Notes: generated by a model not told the origin, from the sequence alone. A stretch of 7,683 nucleotides of DNA from Alcaligenaceae bacterium (GCA_012511095.1 JAAZGT010000129.1:1-7683), one strand, 5' to 3'; shown: positions 1 through 7,475, numbered from the stretch's first letter. Numbers and translations: made by a program.

Positions 1-33
1 ATATTTAGCTAAAAAGATCTATATTTCGGGCAT

Positions 34-68
34 AAAAAAGGGGCTTAGTCTACGACCAAACCCCTTTT
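34..68 (-). terminator. Rho-independent terminator of acnB
   Basis: Read on the minus strand, AAAAGGGG, then UUUGGUC, a 3-nt loop GUA, then GACUAAG, CCCC and a run of Us form a 15-bp stem. It begins about 23 bases after the acnB stop codon. Two of the inner pairs are G-U wobbles, which become C-A mismatches in plus-strand RNA. The full stem therefore forms only in the acnB transcript, which supports a minus-strand terminator. Bases 1-33, beyond it, show nothing I can name. Confidence 0.85.
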
Positions 69-91
69 GCTAATTAACTAAATGCTGTTAA

Positions 92-2683
92 TTAAAGCTC
101 TACGCTATCAGCAACCTCTTGGAAATCCTCGATTTCGTTGAAGTTCATGTAGCGGTAGATGTTATCGCTGTTTTCGTCGATGATACCGATGTTTTCTAGG
201 TACTCCTCACGTGTAGGAATCTTACCTAAGCGAGAACAAATAGCAGCTAACTCAGCAGAACCTAGGTATACGTTAGTGTTCTTACCTAAACGGTTCGGGA
301 AGTTACGCGTACTGGTAGACATTACTGTCGCACCTTCTCTAACTTGTGCCTGGTTACCCATACATAGTGAACAACCTGGCATCTCGATACGGGCACCAGC
401 AACACCGAAGGTACCGTAGTGGCCTTCTTCAGTTAGTTGCTTCTGGTCCATCTTGGTTGGAGGCGCAACCCATAAGCGAACTGGGATATCACGCTTGTTT
501 TCAAGAAGCTTAGAAGCAGCACGGAAGTGACCAATGTTGGTCATGCAGCTACCGATGAATACTTCGTCAATTTTCTCACCAGCAACATCAGAAAGCGTCT
601 TAACATCATCAGGGTCGTTAGGGCATGCAACTAACGGCTCGTGAATGTCAGCTAAGTCGATTTCGATAACAGCTGCGTACTCAGCGTCAGCATCTGGTTC
701 TAGAAGTTGTGGGTTTTCTAACCACTCTTCCATGCCTTTAATGCGGCGAGCTAATGAGCGCTCATCTTCGTAACCGTTAGCAATCATCCACTTAAGTAGA
801 GTGATGTTTGATTTTAAGTACTCAATGATAGGCTCTTTGTTTAAGCGAACAGTACAACCAGCAGCAGAACGCTCAGCTGAAGCGTCACTTAATTCGAAAG
901 CTTGCTCAACCTTAAGATCAGGTAGACCCTCAATCTCTAGGATGCGACCAGAGAAGATGTTTTTCTTACCTTGCTTAGCAACGGTTAGTAAACCCTCTTT
1001 GATTGCGTAGTAAGGAATAGCATTAACTAGGTCACGTAAAGTAACGCCAGGCTGCATTTTACCTTTGAAGCGTACTAATACAGATTCAGGCATATCCAAA
1101 GGCATAACACCAGTAGCAGCTGCGAAAGCAACTAAACCTGAACCAGCAGGGAAGCTAATACCTAATGGGAAACGAGTATGTGAGTCACCACCCGTACCAA
1201 CGGTATCAGGTAACAACATACGGTTTAACCAAGAGTGAATTACACCGTCACCTGGGCGTAAAGAAATACCACCGCGAGTACTGATGAAATCAGGTAATTC
1301 TTGGTGAGTCTTAACGTCTACTGGCTTAGGATAAGCAGCGGTGTGACAGAAAGACTGCATTACTAAGTCTGCAGAGAAACCTAAACAGGCTAAGTCTTTT
1401 AACTCGTCACGAGTCATTGGACCAGTAGTATCCTGGCTACCAACTGAAGTCATGCGAGGCTCACAGTAAGTACCTGGGCGAACACCTTGGCCTTCAGGTA
1501 GACCGCAAGCGCGACCAACCATTTTCTGAGCTAAAGTAAAGCCTTTGCCGCTGTTAGCAGGAACTTCTGGTAAGCGGAAGATTGTAGATGGCTCTAAACC
1601 TAAAGCTTCACGAGCTTTAGCAGTTAGACCACGACCAATAATTAAAGGAATACGACCACCAGCTTGAACCTCGTCAAATAAAACTTCTGACTTAACTTCA
1701 AACTCAGCGATTACTTCACCGTTTTTAAGAGCCTTACCTTCGTATGGACGTAATTCGATTTCGTCGCCCATTTCCATTTGAGAAACGTCTAGTTCGATAG
1801 GTAATGCACCCGCGTCTTCCATGGTGTTATAGAAAATAGGAGCAATTTTGCCACCTAAGCACACACCGCCGAAGCGCTTGTTAGGAACGTAAGGAATGTC
1901 TTCACCAGTGAACCAAAGTACAGAGTTAGTTGCTGACTTACGAGAAGAGCCAGTACCAACAACGTCACCAACGTAAGCAACTAAGTTACCTTTTTCTTTT
2001 AAGTCTTCGATGAACTTAACTGGACCACGCTTACCGTCTTCTTCAGGCTCAAAAGTCGCGTCAGGACGCTTGTTTTTAAGCATTGCTAAGGCGTGTAATG
2101 GGATGTCAGGACGAGTTGTTGCGTCAGGAGCTGGTGATAAATCGTCAGTGTTAGTTTCACCAGGTACTTTGAATACGGTGATTTTTAAGCTCTCAGGAAC
2201 TGCAGGGCGGCTAGTGAACCACTCAGCATCAGCCCAGCTCTGAAGAATTTCTTTAGCATATTTGTTACCGGCGTCAGCTTTTTCACGCACGTCGTGGAAT
2301 GCGTCGAACATAAGTAACGTGTTTTTAAGCGCATCAGCAGCGATTTGTGCTAATTGCTCGTTGTCTAATAACTCAACTAGAGGAGCGATGTTAAAGCCAC
2401 CTAACATGGTGCCTAATAACTCAGTTGCTTTCTCAGGAGAGATTAAAGGAGTTTTTTCTGTACCAAAAGCAACAGCAGCTAGGTAAGAAGCCTTAACTTT
2501 AGCAGCGTCGTCAACACCAGCTGGTACGCGATGAGTTAATAACTCAACTAAAAACGCCTCTTCACCCGCAGGAGGGTTTTTGATTAATTCGATTAGGTCT
2601 GCAGTCTGTTGTGCAGAAAGGGCTAAAGGAGGGATACCTAAAGCCGCACGTTCTTCAACATGCTTACGATATTCTTGTAACAT
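92..2683 (-). CDS. acnB: Aconitate hydratase B (2-methylisocitrate dehydratase)
   Basis: This is a cytoplasmic [4Fe-4S] enzyme that interconverts citrate and isocitrate in the TCA cycle. E. coli AcnB also hydrates 2-methyl-cis-aconitate in the methylcitrate cycle, which fits the prpB and prpC genes nearby. The 863-residue protein has the usual AcnB length and is close to E. coli AcnB from end to end. The order is an N-terminal HEAT-like domain (about 1-155), a swivel domain (about 165-390, with SSRKSATNS at 246-254) and the catalytic domains (about 390-820, with GTGGDSHTRFP at 497-507). The cluster ligands are Cys713 (in FIGSCMTN), Cys771 and Cys774 (in GCSLC). The ATG start follows AAAAAGG with 8 bases between, and the N-terminus MLQEYRKHVEERAA matches the family start. 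The gene is complete, with a terminator just beyond it, and it is divergent from the exported-protein gene. Bacterial AcnB can also act as an mRNA-binding protein when its cluster is lost (family knowledge). Confidence 0.98.
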   Translation of the reverse strand: MLQEYRKHVEERAALGIPPLALSAQQTADLIELIKNPPAGEEAFLVELLTHRVPAGVDDAAKVKASYLAAVAFGTEKTPLISPEKATELLGTMLGGFNIAPLVELLDNEQLAQIAADALKNTLLMFDAFHDVREKADAGNKYAKEILQSWADAEWFTSRPAVPESLKITVFKVPGETNTDDLSPAPDATTRPDIPLHALAMLKNKRPDATFEPEEDGKRGPVKFIEDLKEKGNLVAYVGDVVGTGSSRKSATNSVLWFTGEDIPYVPNKRFGGVCLGGKIAPIFYNTMEDAGALPIELDVSQMEMGDEIELRPYEGKALKNGEVIAEFEVKSEVLFDEVQAGGRIPLIIGRGLTAKAREALGLEPSTIFRLPEVPANSGKGFTLAQKMVGRACGLPEGQGVRPGTYCEPRMTSVGSQDTTGPMTRDELKDLACLGFSADLVMQSFCHTAAYPKPVDVKTHQELPDFISTRGGISLRPGDGVIHSWLNRMLLPDTVGTGGDSHTRFPLGISFPAGSGLVAFAAATGVMPLDMPESVLVRFKGKMQPGVTLRDLVNAIPYYAIKEGLLTVAKQGKKNIFSGRILEIEGLPDLKVEQAFELSDASAERSAAGCTVRLNKEPIIEYLKSNITLLKWMIANGYEDERSLARRIKGMEEWLENPQLLEPDADAEYAAVIEIDLADIHEPLVACPNDPDDVKTLSDVAGEKIDEVFIGSCMTNIGHFRAASKLLENKRDIPVRLWVAPPTKMDQKQLTEEGHYGTFGVAGARIEMPGCSLCMGNQAQVREGATVMSTSTRNFPNRLGKNTNVYLGSAELAAICSRLGKIPTREEYLENIGIIDENSDNIYRYMNFNEIEDFQEVADSVEL

Positions 2684-2742
2684 TAATTACACCTTTTTAA
2701 ACAAAAATGTTGCTTTAAACTACATTTGATTGAAACATTAAA

Positions 2743-2748
2743 AGTATA
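2743..2748 (-). promoter_or_regulatory. Candidate -10 element of a proximal acnB promoter
   Basis: TATACT on the minus strand matches the sigma-70 -10 consensus at five of six bases and would start transcription near 2736, about 53 bases before the acnB ATG. The -35 region, about 17 bases upstream, matches poorly and coincides with the GTCTTAT half-sites at 2756-2776. That position is typical of a repressor that blocks polymerase. This is inference from sequence pattern only. Confidence 0.4.
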
Positions 2749-2755
2749 TCATAAA

Positions 2756-2776
2756 GTCTTATGTCTTATATAAGAC
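2756..2776. promoter_or_regulatory. Operator-like array of three abutting 7-bp half-sites
   Basis: The 7-mer GTCTTAT occurs twice in direct tandem (2756-2762 and 2763-2769) and is followed at once by its inverse ATAAGAC (2770-2776). The second and third copies form a perfect 14-bp palindrome, GTCTTATATAAGAC. The first and third form a 9-bp dyad, AAGTCTTAT and ATAAGACTT, with a 7-bp spacer. The arrangement suggests a dimeric regulator with two overlapping registers. It lies over the expected -35 region of the proximal acnB promoter. The regulator is unknown. A GntR-family regulator of TCA or methylcitrate genes is one possibility, offered as inference only. Confidence 0.6.
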
Positions 2777-2787
2777 TTATGGTTAAA

Positions 2788-2806
2788 GTGTATGGTTTTT
2801 ATACAC
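2788..2806. promoter_or_regulatory. Second dyad in the acnB upstream region
   Basis: GTGTAT (2788-2793) and ATACAC (2801-2806) form a perfect 6-bp inverted repeat with a 7-bp T-rich spacer, 19 bp in all. Its size and place between the divergent start codons suit a protein-binding site, but the arms are short and the region is AT-rich, so chance is possible. Confidence 0.3.
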
Positions 2807-2816
2807 CTATTTGATA

Positions 2817-2845
2817 ATAATGAAATTATTTACATTGTAAGTCAA
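2817..2845 (-). promoter_or_regulatory. Candidate distal acnB promoter
   Basis: On the minus strand TTGACT (2840-2845) lies exactly 17 bases upstream of CATTAT (2817-2822). The first matches the sigma-70 -35 consensus at five of six bases and the second matches the -10 consensus at four of six. Transcription would begin near 2810 and give a leader of about 127 bases that contains both dyads. I saw no convincing plus-strand promoter for the gene at 2889 in the same region. Confidence 0.4.
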
Positions 2846-2888
2846 TAATATCGTCTTAGGGTAATGGTTGTTTAGGGAGAAATAAATT

Positions 2889-3839
2889 ATGTATAAGAAA
2901 AAAATACTTACAGCGATTGTAACGGCAACGTTATCTTTTGGTACCTTTGGTATCAGTTCAGTGAGCTATGCATCCACCCAAGCTGAGCAGGAGTTAATAG
3001 AGTATTTAAAATCAGTTGGTATACAAGATAATGTCACTTGGGAGCGCATCGAGGGCGATACTTTATCTAAGGCTAAGGTGTACGGTATCAGCTATGTGCC
3101 AGATGCGGGGGCCAAGCAAGAGGAAAAAGTTACCATCAAAGAAATGACTTTTAATGACTATTCAGTCAGTGATAACGGGGTGTCGACTGATGTTCGTTAT
3201 AAAGGTATCACTGATGAAGACGGTGTGCACATTCTTTTATCTAAAAAATTAATGTCGGATTTGAAGTTGCAAGACTTGGGGTATGAGAAATTAGATGATA
3301 TTCAAATTAATCTCAAATACACCATGGATAAAACAGAGGGCACTCTCGACGGTAGCCTTCAAGTGGAGCAGGATGATGTCTTAGATGTGGCAACGAGTTT
3401 TAAAACTGAAGGTCTAGACATGTTAATTAATAGTTTAGTTAGTCTAGATGTGGCGGCCCTTGATCCTAATATTATTTTGATGAGTGCCATGGCAGCTAAG
3501 ATACATAACTTTAGTTTAGAACTAGACGATGATGGTTATAACAAGCGTTTACTTGAGCATGAATCAGGCCATCGTGACGAAATCGATGCGCAATACAAAA
3601 GTTGTTTAGAAGGTGTTGAGGAGTTTAGTTTAAAAGGACAAGAGCAAGGTTGTGCAGCTATTCGAGACTATTTTTTAGCTGAAAAAGATAAATTGCATAT
3701 TTCAATTAATCCTCAAAGACCATTTTCAGTTGCTGAGTATATGCCCATGTTTATGTTGGTAGGAAGTGCAGGGCCAGATGCGATGTCCAAATTAGTTGAA
3801 AAAATCCTACAAGATCTTAATTTAAAAATCTCTAATTAG
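2889..3839 (+). CDS. Exported protein of unknown function
   Basis: I do not recognise this 316-residue protein. Its N-terminus is a clear Sec signal peptide: the basic MYKKK, a hydrophobic stretch to about residue 22, and a likely signal peptidase I site after SYA at residue 28. There is no lipobox cysteine. The mature part of about 288 residues has no further membrane segment. Residues 60-170 alternate short hydrophobic and polar runs, as in beta-strand repeats. Residues 195-265 look helical, followed by a short C-terminal segment with INPQRPF (273-279). Its only cysteines, Cys239 and Cys255, could form a disulfide in the periplasm. The ATG follows AGGGAG with about 10 bases between. Codon use looks less biased than in acnB or argG, which suggests modest expression. 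The C-terminal pattern vaguely recalls uncharacterised periplasmic proteins of alphaproteobacteria, but I would not assign a family. Confidence 0.88.
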   Translation: MYKKKILTAIVTATLSFGTFGISSVSYASTQAEQELIEYLKSVGIQDNVTWERIEGDTLSKAKVYGISYVPDAGAKQEEKVTIKEMTFNDYSVSDNGVSTDVRYKGITDEDGVHILLSKKLMSDLKLQDLGYEKLDDIQINLKYTMDKTEGTLDGSLQVEQDDVLDVATSFKTEGLDMLINSLVSLDVAALDPNIILMSAMAAKIHNFSLELDDDGYNKRLLEHESGHRDEIDAQYKSCLEGVEEFSLKGQEQGCAAIRDYFLAEKDKLHISINPQRPFSVAEYMPMFMLVGSAGPDAMSKLVEKILQDLNLKISN

Positions 3840-3846
3840 TGGCTAG

Positions 3847-3930
3847 GTAGACCCTTATAAACTCAATTTACAGTAGATAGGTTAAAATTGGGGATTACGT
3901 TTATTATATGTTTTTGTTCAAAGGGTCTAC
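3847..3930 (+). repeat. Long-range inverted repeat covering the argG ribosome binding site
   Basis: GTAGACCCTT (3847-3856), eight bases after the stop codon of the exported-protein gene, is the perfect reverse complement of AAGGGTCTAC (3921-3930). The right arm contains the argG Shine-Dalgarno sequence and ends three bases before the argG ATG. Sixty-four bases lie between the arms. An RNA that starts upstream of 3847 could fold so that the ribosome binding site is paired. An RNA that starts inside the loop would lack the left arm. Confidence 0.5.
3902..3907 (+). promoter_or_regulatory. Possible -10 element for argG
   Basis: TATTAT matches the sigma-70 -10 consensus at five of six bases and would start transcription near 3914, giving a 20-base leader. 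No good -35 hexamer sits at the right distance. I saw no ArgR box (paired TGAAT and ATTCA) in the 94-bp gap. Confidence 0.25.
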
Positions 3931-3933
3931 TAT

Positions 3934-5289
3934 ATGTCTAATCAAAATGCGACCATCATGCAATCACTTCCTGTTGGTGAAAAAGTCGGGATTGCTTTCT
4001 CTGGTGGTCTAGATACTTCTGCTGCCTTATTGTGGATGAAGTTAAAAGGCGCTAAACCATATGCTTATACGGCTAACCTAGGTCAGCCTGACGAAGACGA
4101 TTACGATGCGATTCCACGCCAAGCAAAAGAGTACGGTGCCGTTGAGGCGCGTTTAGTAGACTGCCGCCAGCAGTTAGCTTATGAGGGTATTGCTGCGATT
4201 CAGAGTGGTGCATTTCACGTGACCACTGGCGGTATGCCTTATTTCAACACCACACCAATTGGTCGTGCGGTTACCGGTACTATGTTGGTTGCCGCCATGA
4301 AAGAAGACGATGTCAATATCTGGGGCGATGGCTCTACTTATAAAGGTAACGATATCGAGCGTTTCTATCGCTACGGTCTTTTAACTAACCCTAAGCTTAA
4401 AATTTACAAGCCTTGGTTAGATCAACAGTTCATTGATGAACTCGGCGGTCGTCAAGAGATGTCTGAGTTCTTAATTGAAAATGGTTTCGATTATAAGATG
4501 TCAGTAGAAAAAGCGTATAGTACTGACTCGAATATGTTAGGTGCAACTCACGAAGCTAAAGACTTAGAGTTCCTAGAAACCAGCATGAAGATCGTTGAGC
4601 CAATTATGGGCGTTGCTTACTGGGATGAGTCAATTAAGATTGAGCCTGAGGTGGTTCGCGTACGTTTCGAAGAGGGCGTGCCCGTTGCCCTTAATGGCAA
4701 AGAGTACGACCCAGTTGAGTTATTCTTAGAAGCTAATAAGATCGGTGGTCGTCATGGTTTAGGTATGACTGACCAAATCGAAAACCGCATTATTGAAGCT
4801 AAGTCTCGCGGTATTTATGAGGCTCCAGGTATGGCTCTATTGCATATTGCTTACGAGCGTTTAGTGACTGGTATTCATAACGAAGACACGATTGAGCAGT
4901 ACCGCATTAACGGTATACGTTTAGGCCGCTTGTTATACCAAGGTCGTTGGTTTGATTCCCAAGCTTTAATGCTTAGAGAAACTGCGCAACGCTGGGTTGC
5001 CAAAGCAATTACTGGTGAGGTTACACTTGAGTTGCGTCGTGGTAATGACTACATTATCCTTAATACAGAGTCACCAAACCTAACTTATGAACCTGATCGT
5101 TTATCAATGGAAAAGGTTGAGGACTCTGCCTTTACGCCATTAGACCGTATTGGTCAGCTAACGATGCGTAACTTAGATATTGTTGATACTCGCGCTAAGC
5201 TGGGTATTTACACAAAATCTGGTTTATTAATTGCGGGTAAAGACTCTGTTTTACCTCAGTTAGAGGGCTCATCAAAAGATAATAAATAA
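3934..5289 (+). CDS. argG: Argininosuccinate synthase
   Basis: This cytoplasmic enzyme joins citrulline and aspartate, using ATP, to form argininosuccinate in arginine biosynthesis. The 451-residue protein is close to E. coli ArgG (447 residues) along its length. The PP-loop ATP motif AFSGGLDTS is at 21-29, TTPIGR at 106-111, GDGSTYKGNDIERFYRYG at 131-148, and the conserved EAKSRGIYEAPGMALLHIAYERL block follows about two-thirds of the way along. This is the longer E. coli-type ArgG, distinct from the shorter form of about 400 residues found in many other bacteria. The ATG follows AAAGGG with 8 bases between. A second methionine at codon 9 has no better ribosome binding site. The gene lies 94 bp after the exported-protein gene on the same strand, with no terminator visible between them, and ends at a strong terminator. 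Confidence 0.98.
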   Translation: MSNQNATIMQSLPVGEKVGIAFSGGLDTSAALLWMKLKGAKPYAYTANLGQPDEDDYDAIPRQAKEYGAVEARLVDCRQQLAYEGIAAIQSGAFHVTTGGMPYFNTTPIGRAVTGTMLVAAMKEDDVNIWGDGSTYKGNDIERFYRYGLLTNPKLKIYKPWLDQQFIDELGGRQEMSEFLIENGFDYKMSVEKAYSTDSNMLGATHEAKDLEFLETSMKIVEPIMGVAYWDESIKIEPEVVRVRFEEGVPVALNGKEYDPVELFLEANKIGGRHGLGMTDQIENRIIEAKSRGIYEAPGMALLHIAYERLVTGIHNEDTIEQYRINGIRLGRLLYQGRWFDSQALMLRETAQRWVAKAITGEVTLELRRGNDYIILNTESPNLTYEPDRLSMEKVEDSAFTPLDRIGQLTMRNLDIVDTRAKLGIYTKSGLLIAGKDSVLPQLEGSSKDNK

Positions 5290-5302
5290 TAAATTATTTA
5301 TT
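5281..5302. repeat. AT-only inverted repeat over the argG stop codon
   Basis: AATAAATAA and TTATTTATT form a perfect 9-bp dyad with a 4-base loop TAAA, and the argG TAA stop lies in the left arm. With only A-T pairs the hairpin would be weak. It may be a chance product of the AT-rich gap. Confidence 0.3.
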
Positions 5303-5310
5303 AAAGCATC

Positions 5311-5350
5311 AATAAAAACAGGCGCTCCAAATGGAGCGCCTGTTTTTATT
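5311..5350. terminator. Bidirectional Rho-independent terminator between argG and prpC
   Basis: A perfect 18-bp inverted repeat (5311-5328 and 5333-5350) has a 4-base loop AAAT. The GC-rich core is CAGGCGCTCC with GGAGCGCCTG, flanked by A5 on one side and T5 on the other. A T-rich tail therefore follows the hairpin in both directions. It starts 22 bp after the argG stop and ends 31 bp from the prpC stop, so it serves both convergent genes. Confidence 0.95.
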
Positions 5351-5381
5351 TTAGCTATTTGTGAAGCTTAAATACACACGA

Positions 5382-6533
5382 TTATTCGCGGTCTTCGATC
5401 TTCACGAATGGCTTGTTATCCGGACCAACGTAGTTAGCGTTAGGACGAATAATCTTGTTGTCAACACGTTGCTCTAGGATGTGAGCAGCCCAGCCAGCTG
5501 TACGTGCGATCACGAATAAAGGCGTGAACATAGCAGTTGGAACACCCATCATGTGGTAAGAAACAGCCGAGAACCAATCTAGGTTAGGGAACATTTTCTT
5601 AGCATCCCACATAATTGTTTCTAAGCGCTCAGCGATGTCATACATTTTCGTGTTGTTAGCGCTCTCAGATAACTCCTTAGCAACGGCTTTGATCACTACG
5701 TTACGTGGGTCAGAAACAGTGTATACAGGGTGACCGAAACCAATGATCACTTCTTTGTTTTCTAAACGAGCAAGAATGTCAGCTTCAGCTTCGTCTGGGC
5801 TGTCGTAGCGCTTTTGAATTTCAAAAGCAACTTCGTTAGCACCACCGTGCTTAGGACCACGTAGGGCACCAATAGCACCAGAAATACAAGAGTACATATC
5901 AGAACCTGTACCAGCAATAACACGGCTAGTAAAGGTAGAGGCGTTGAACTCGTGCTCAGCGTATAGGTTTAATGAGATGTTCATGGCGCGAACCCACTCT
6001 TCTGAAGGAGCTTCGCCGTGTAACAGGTCTAGGAAGTGACCAGCGATAGTGTCTTCGTCAGATTCAACGTCGATCACAACGCCGTTGTTGCTGAAGTGGT
6101 ACCAGTAAAGTAGGGCAGAACCTAAGTTAGCGATTAAACGGTCAGCGATGTCACGAGCATCAGCAGCGTTATGATCGTCTTTCTCTGGTAGGGCACAGCC
6201 TAATACTGAAACGGCAGTACGCATAACGTCCATTGGGTGGCTAGCAGCTGGTAGGCTTTCTAGAACCTCTTTAACTGCTAATGGTAGGCCACGTAGTCTT
6301 TTGAGTTTAGCTTTATAAGCTTCTAACTCAGCAACGTTAGGTAATTTACCGTGAATTAATAAGTGCGCTACTTCTTCAAACTCACAAGCCTCAGCTAAGT
6401 CTAGAATGTCATAGCCACGGTAGTGTAAATCATTACCTGATAAACCAACTGTACATAAAGCGGTATTACCAGCAGCAACGCCTGAAAGCGCTACTGATTT
6501 TTTACCTTTGCGCTGAGTTTCTGGTTGAGTCAT
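5382..6533 (-). CDS. prpC: 2-Methylcitrate synthase
   Basis: This enzyme condenses propionyl-CoA with oxaloacetate to 2-methylcitrate, the first committed step of the methylcitrate cycle. The protein has 383 residues (E. coli PrpC has 389) and belongs to the citrate synthase family. The catalytic residues are visible: His229 in GPKHGG, His268 in GFGHPVY and Asp319 in NLDWFSA. Also visible are the substrate-pocket His194 in YAEHEFNAS and the C-terminal RPNANYVGP. The NLDWFSAVSYHMMGVP run and the prpB gene just upstream favour PrpC over a citrate synthase of the GltA type, although such enzymes often keep some citrate synthase activity. The ATG follows a strong AAAGGAG with 7 bases between. It is the second gene after prpB, 31 bp downstream. 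No prpD lies between it and the convergent terminator. Confidence 0.96.
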   Translation of the reverse strand: MTQPETQRKGKKSVALSGVAAGNTALCTVGLSGNDLHYRGYDILDLAEACEFEEVAHLLIHGKLPNVAELEAYKAKLKRLRGLPLAVKEVLESLPAASHPMDVMRTAVSVLGCALPEKDDHNAADARDIADRLIANLGSALLYWYHFSNNGVVIDVESDEDTIAGHFLDLLHGEAPSEEWVRAMNISLNLYAEHEFNASTFTSRVIAGTGSDMYSCISGAIGALRGPKHGGANEVAFEIQKRYDSPDEAEADILARLENKEVIIGFGHPVYTVSDPRNVVIKAVAKELSESANNTKMYDIAERLETIMWDAKKMFPNLDWFSAVSYHMMGVPTAMFTPLFVIARTAGWAAHILEQRVDNKIIRPNANYVGPDNKPFVKIEDRE

Positions 6534-6564
6534 AATGTATCTCCTTTGATTTCTAAAGCAAAAA

Positions 6565-7446
6565 TTATTTTTTAGCGTATAAATTATCTAAATATTCTTC
6601 AAACTCGAAGTAGCCAATGCTTTCGTATAATTCCATACGAGTTTGCATGATGTCAACCACGTTTTTCTGGTGACCATCTTTACGAATCGCTTCGTAAACA
6701 GTTTGAGCCGCTTTGTTCATAGCGCGGAAAGCAGATAGAGGGTATAAAACCATACCAACATCAACGCTAGCTAATTCATCAACTGTGAATAATGGTGTAG
6801 CACCAAACTCAGTGATATTAGCTAAAACAGGTACATCTAAGTTTTCAGTAAAGAGTTTGTATGTTTCTAAATCGTGAGCAGCTTCAACGAAAATGGCATC
6901 AGCACCCGCTTCAGCACATTTTTGAGCGCGTTCTAGAGCGGCTTCAATACCAAAGCTTTGGATGGCGTCAGTGCGCGCGATGATGTAGAAATCTGGATCA
7001 GTTTTGGCGTCAACAGCCGCTTTAATGCGGTCGATCATTTCTTCGGTAGAAACAATTTCTTTGTTAGGACGGTGACCGCAGCGCTTAGCACCAGCTTGGT
7101 CTTCGATGTGACAAGCAGCAGCGCCAAACTTAATTAAGCTTTTAACAGTGCGCGCAATGTTGAATGCGGATGGACCAAAACCAGTGTCAATATCCACTAA
7201 TAATGGCGTATCGCAAACATCAGTAATACGACGGATGTCAGTTAGTACATCGTCTAAGGTGTTAATACCTAAGTCAGGTAAACCTAATGAACCAGCAGCA
7301 ACACCGCCACCAGATAAGTAGATTGCTTTAAAACCAGCGCGCTTAGCTAGTAGGGCGTGGTTAGCGTTGATGGCGCCAATGATTTGTAATGGCTTTTCTT
7401 CGGCTAAGGCTTTGCGAAAGGCAGCACCTGCGGAAATTGTACTCAT
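6565..7446 (-). CDS. prpB: 2-Methylisocitrate lyase
   Basis: This enzyme cleaves 2-methylisocitrate to pyruvate and succinate, the last step of the methylcitrate cycle. It belongs to the isocitrate lyase/PEP mutase superfamily and folds as a TIM barrel. The 293-residue protein aligns with E. coli PrpB (296 residues) with the same residue numbers through the active site: SGGG at 45-48, metal-site Asp58, Asp85 and Asp87, His113, Glu115, the signature KRCGH at 121-125 with catalytic Cys123, Arg158, Glu188 and Asn210. The C-terminal MQTRMELYESIGYFEFEE is also typical. The ATG follows AAGAGA, a modest ribosome binding site. The gene precedes prpC by 31 bp, so the two are probably co-transcribed. 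I see no convincing promoter in the 123 bp upstream, which leaves read-through from mdh as an option. Confidence 0.97.
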   Translation of the reverse strand: MSTISAGAAFRKALAEEKPLQIIGAINANHALLAKRAGFKAIYLSGGGVAAGSLGLPDLGINTLDDVLTDIRRITDVCDTPLLVDIDTGFGPSAFNIARTVKSLIKFGAAACHIEDQAGAKRCGHRPNKEIVSTEEMIDRIKAAVDAKTDPDFYIIARTDAIQSFGIEAALERAQKCAEAGADAIFVEAAHDLETYKLFTENLDVPVLANITEFGATPLFTVDELASVDVGMVLYPLSAFRAMNKAAQTVYEAIRKDGHQKNVVDIMQTRMELYESIGYFEFEEYLDNLYAKK

Positions 7447-7475
7447 ATCTATATTCTCTTATTTGAAATAATAAT

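Noticed and set aside
159..419. Plus-strand open frame of 86 codons inside acnB
   Set aside because: It is antisense to the strongly conserved C-terminal part of AcnB, has no ribosome binding site of note and resembles no protein.
801..1010. Plus-strand open frame of 69 codons inside acnB
   Set aside because: It is a shadow of the acnB coding frame with no independent support.
2010..2486. Two plus-strand open frames (77 and 74 codons) inside acnB
   Set aside because: Both are antisense to conserved AcnB sequence. Their serine- and alanine-rich make-up reflects the codon bias of acnB.
3840..3933. ArgR operator upstream of argG
   Set aside because: I looked for paired TGAAT and ATTCA boxes and found none, so no ArgR control can be claimed from this gap.
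3958..3960. Alternative argG start at codon 9 (ATG)
   Set aside because: The upstream ATG has AAAGGG at good spacing and gives a length near that of E. coli ArgG.
5382..6533. Reading the gene as a TCA citrate synthase (gltA)
   Set aside because: Its length, the NLDWFSA segment and its position after prpB fit 2-methylcitrate synthase better. Side activity on acetyl-CoA is still possible.
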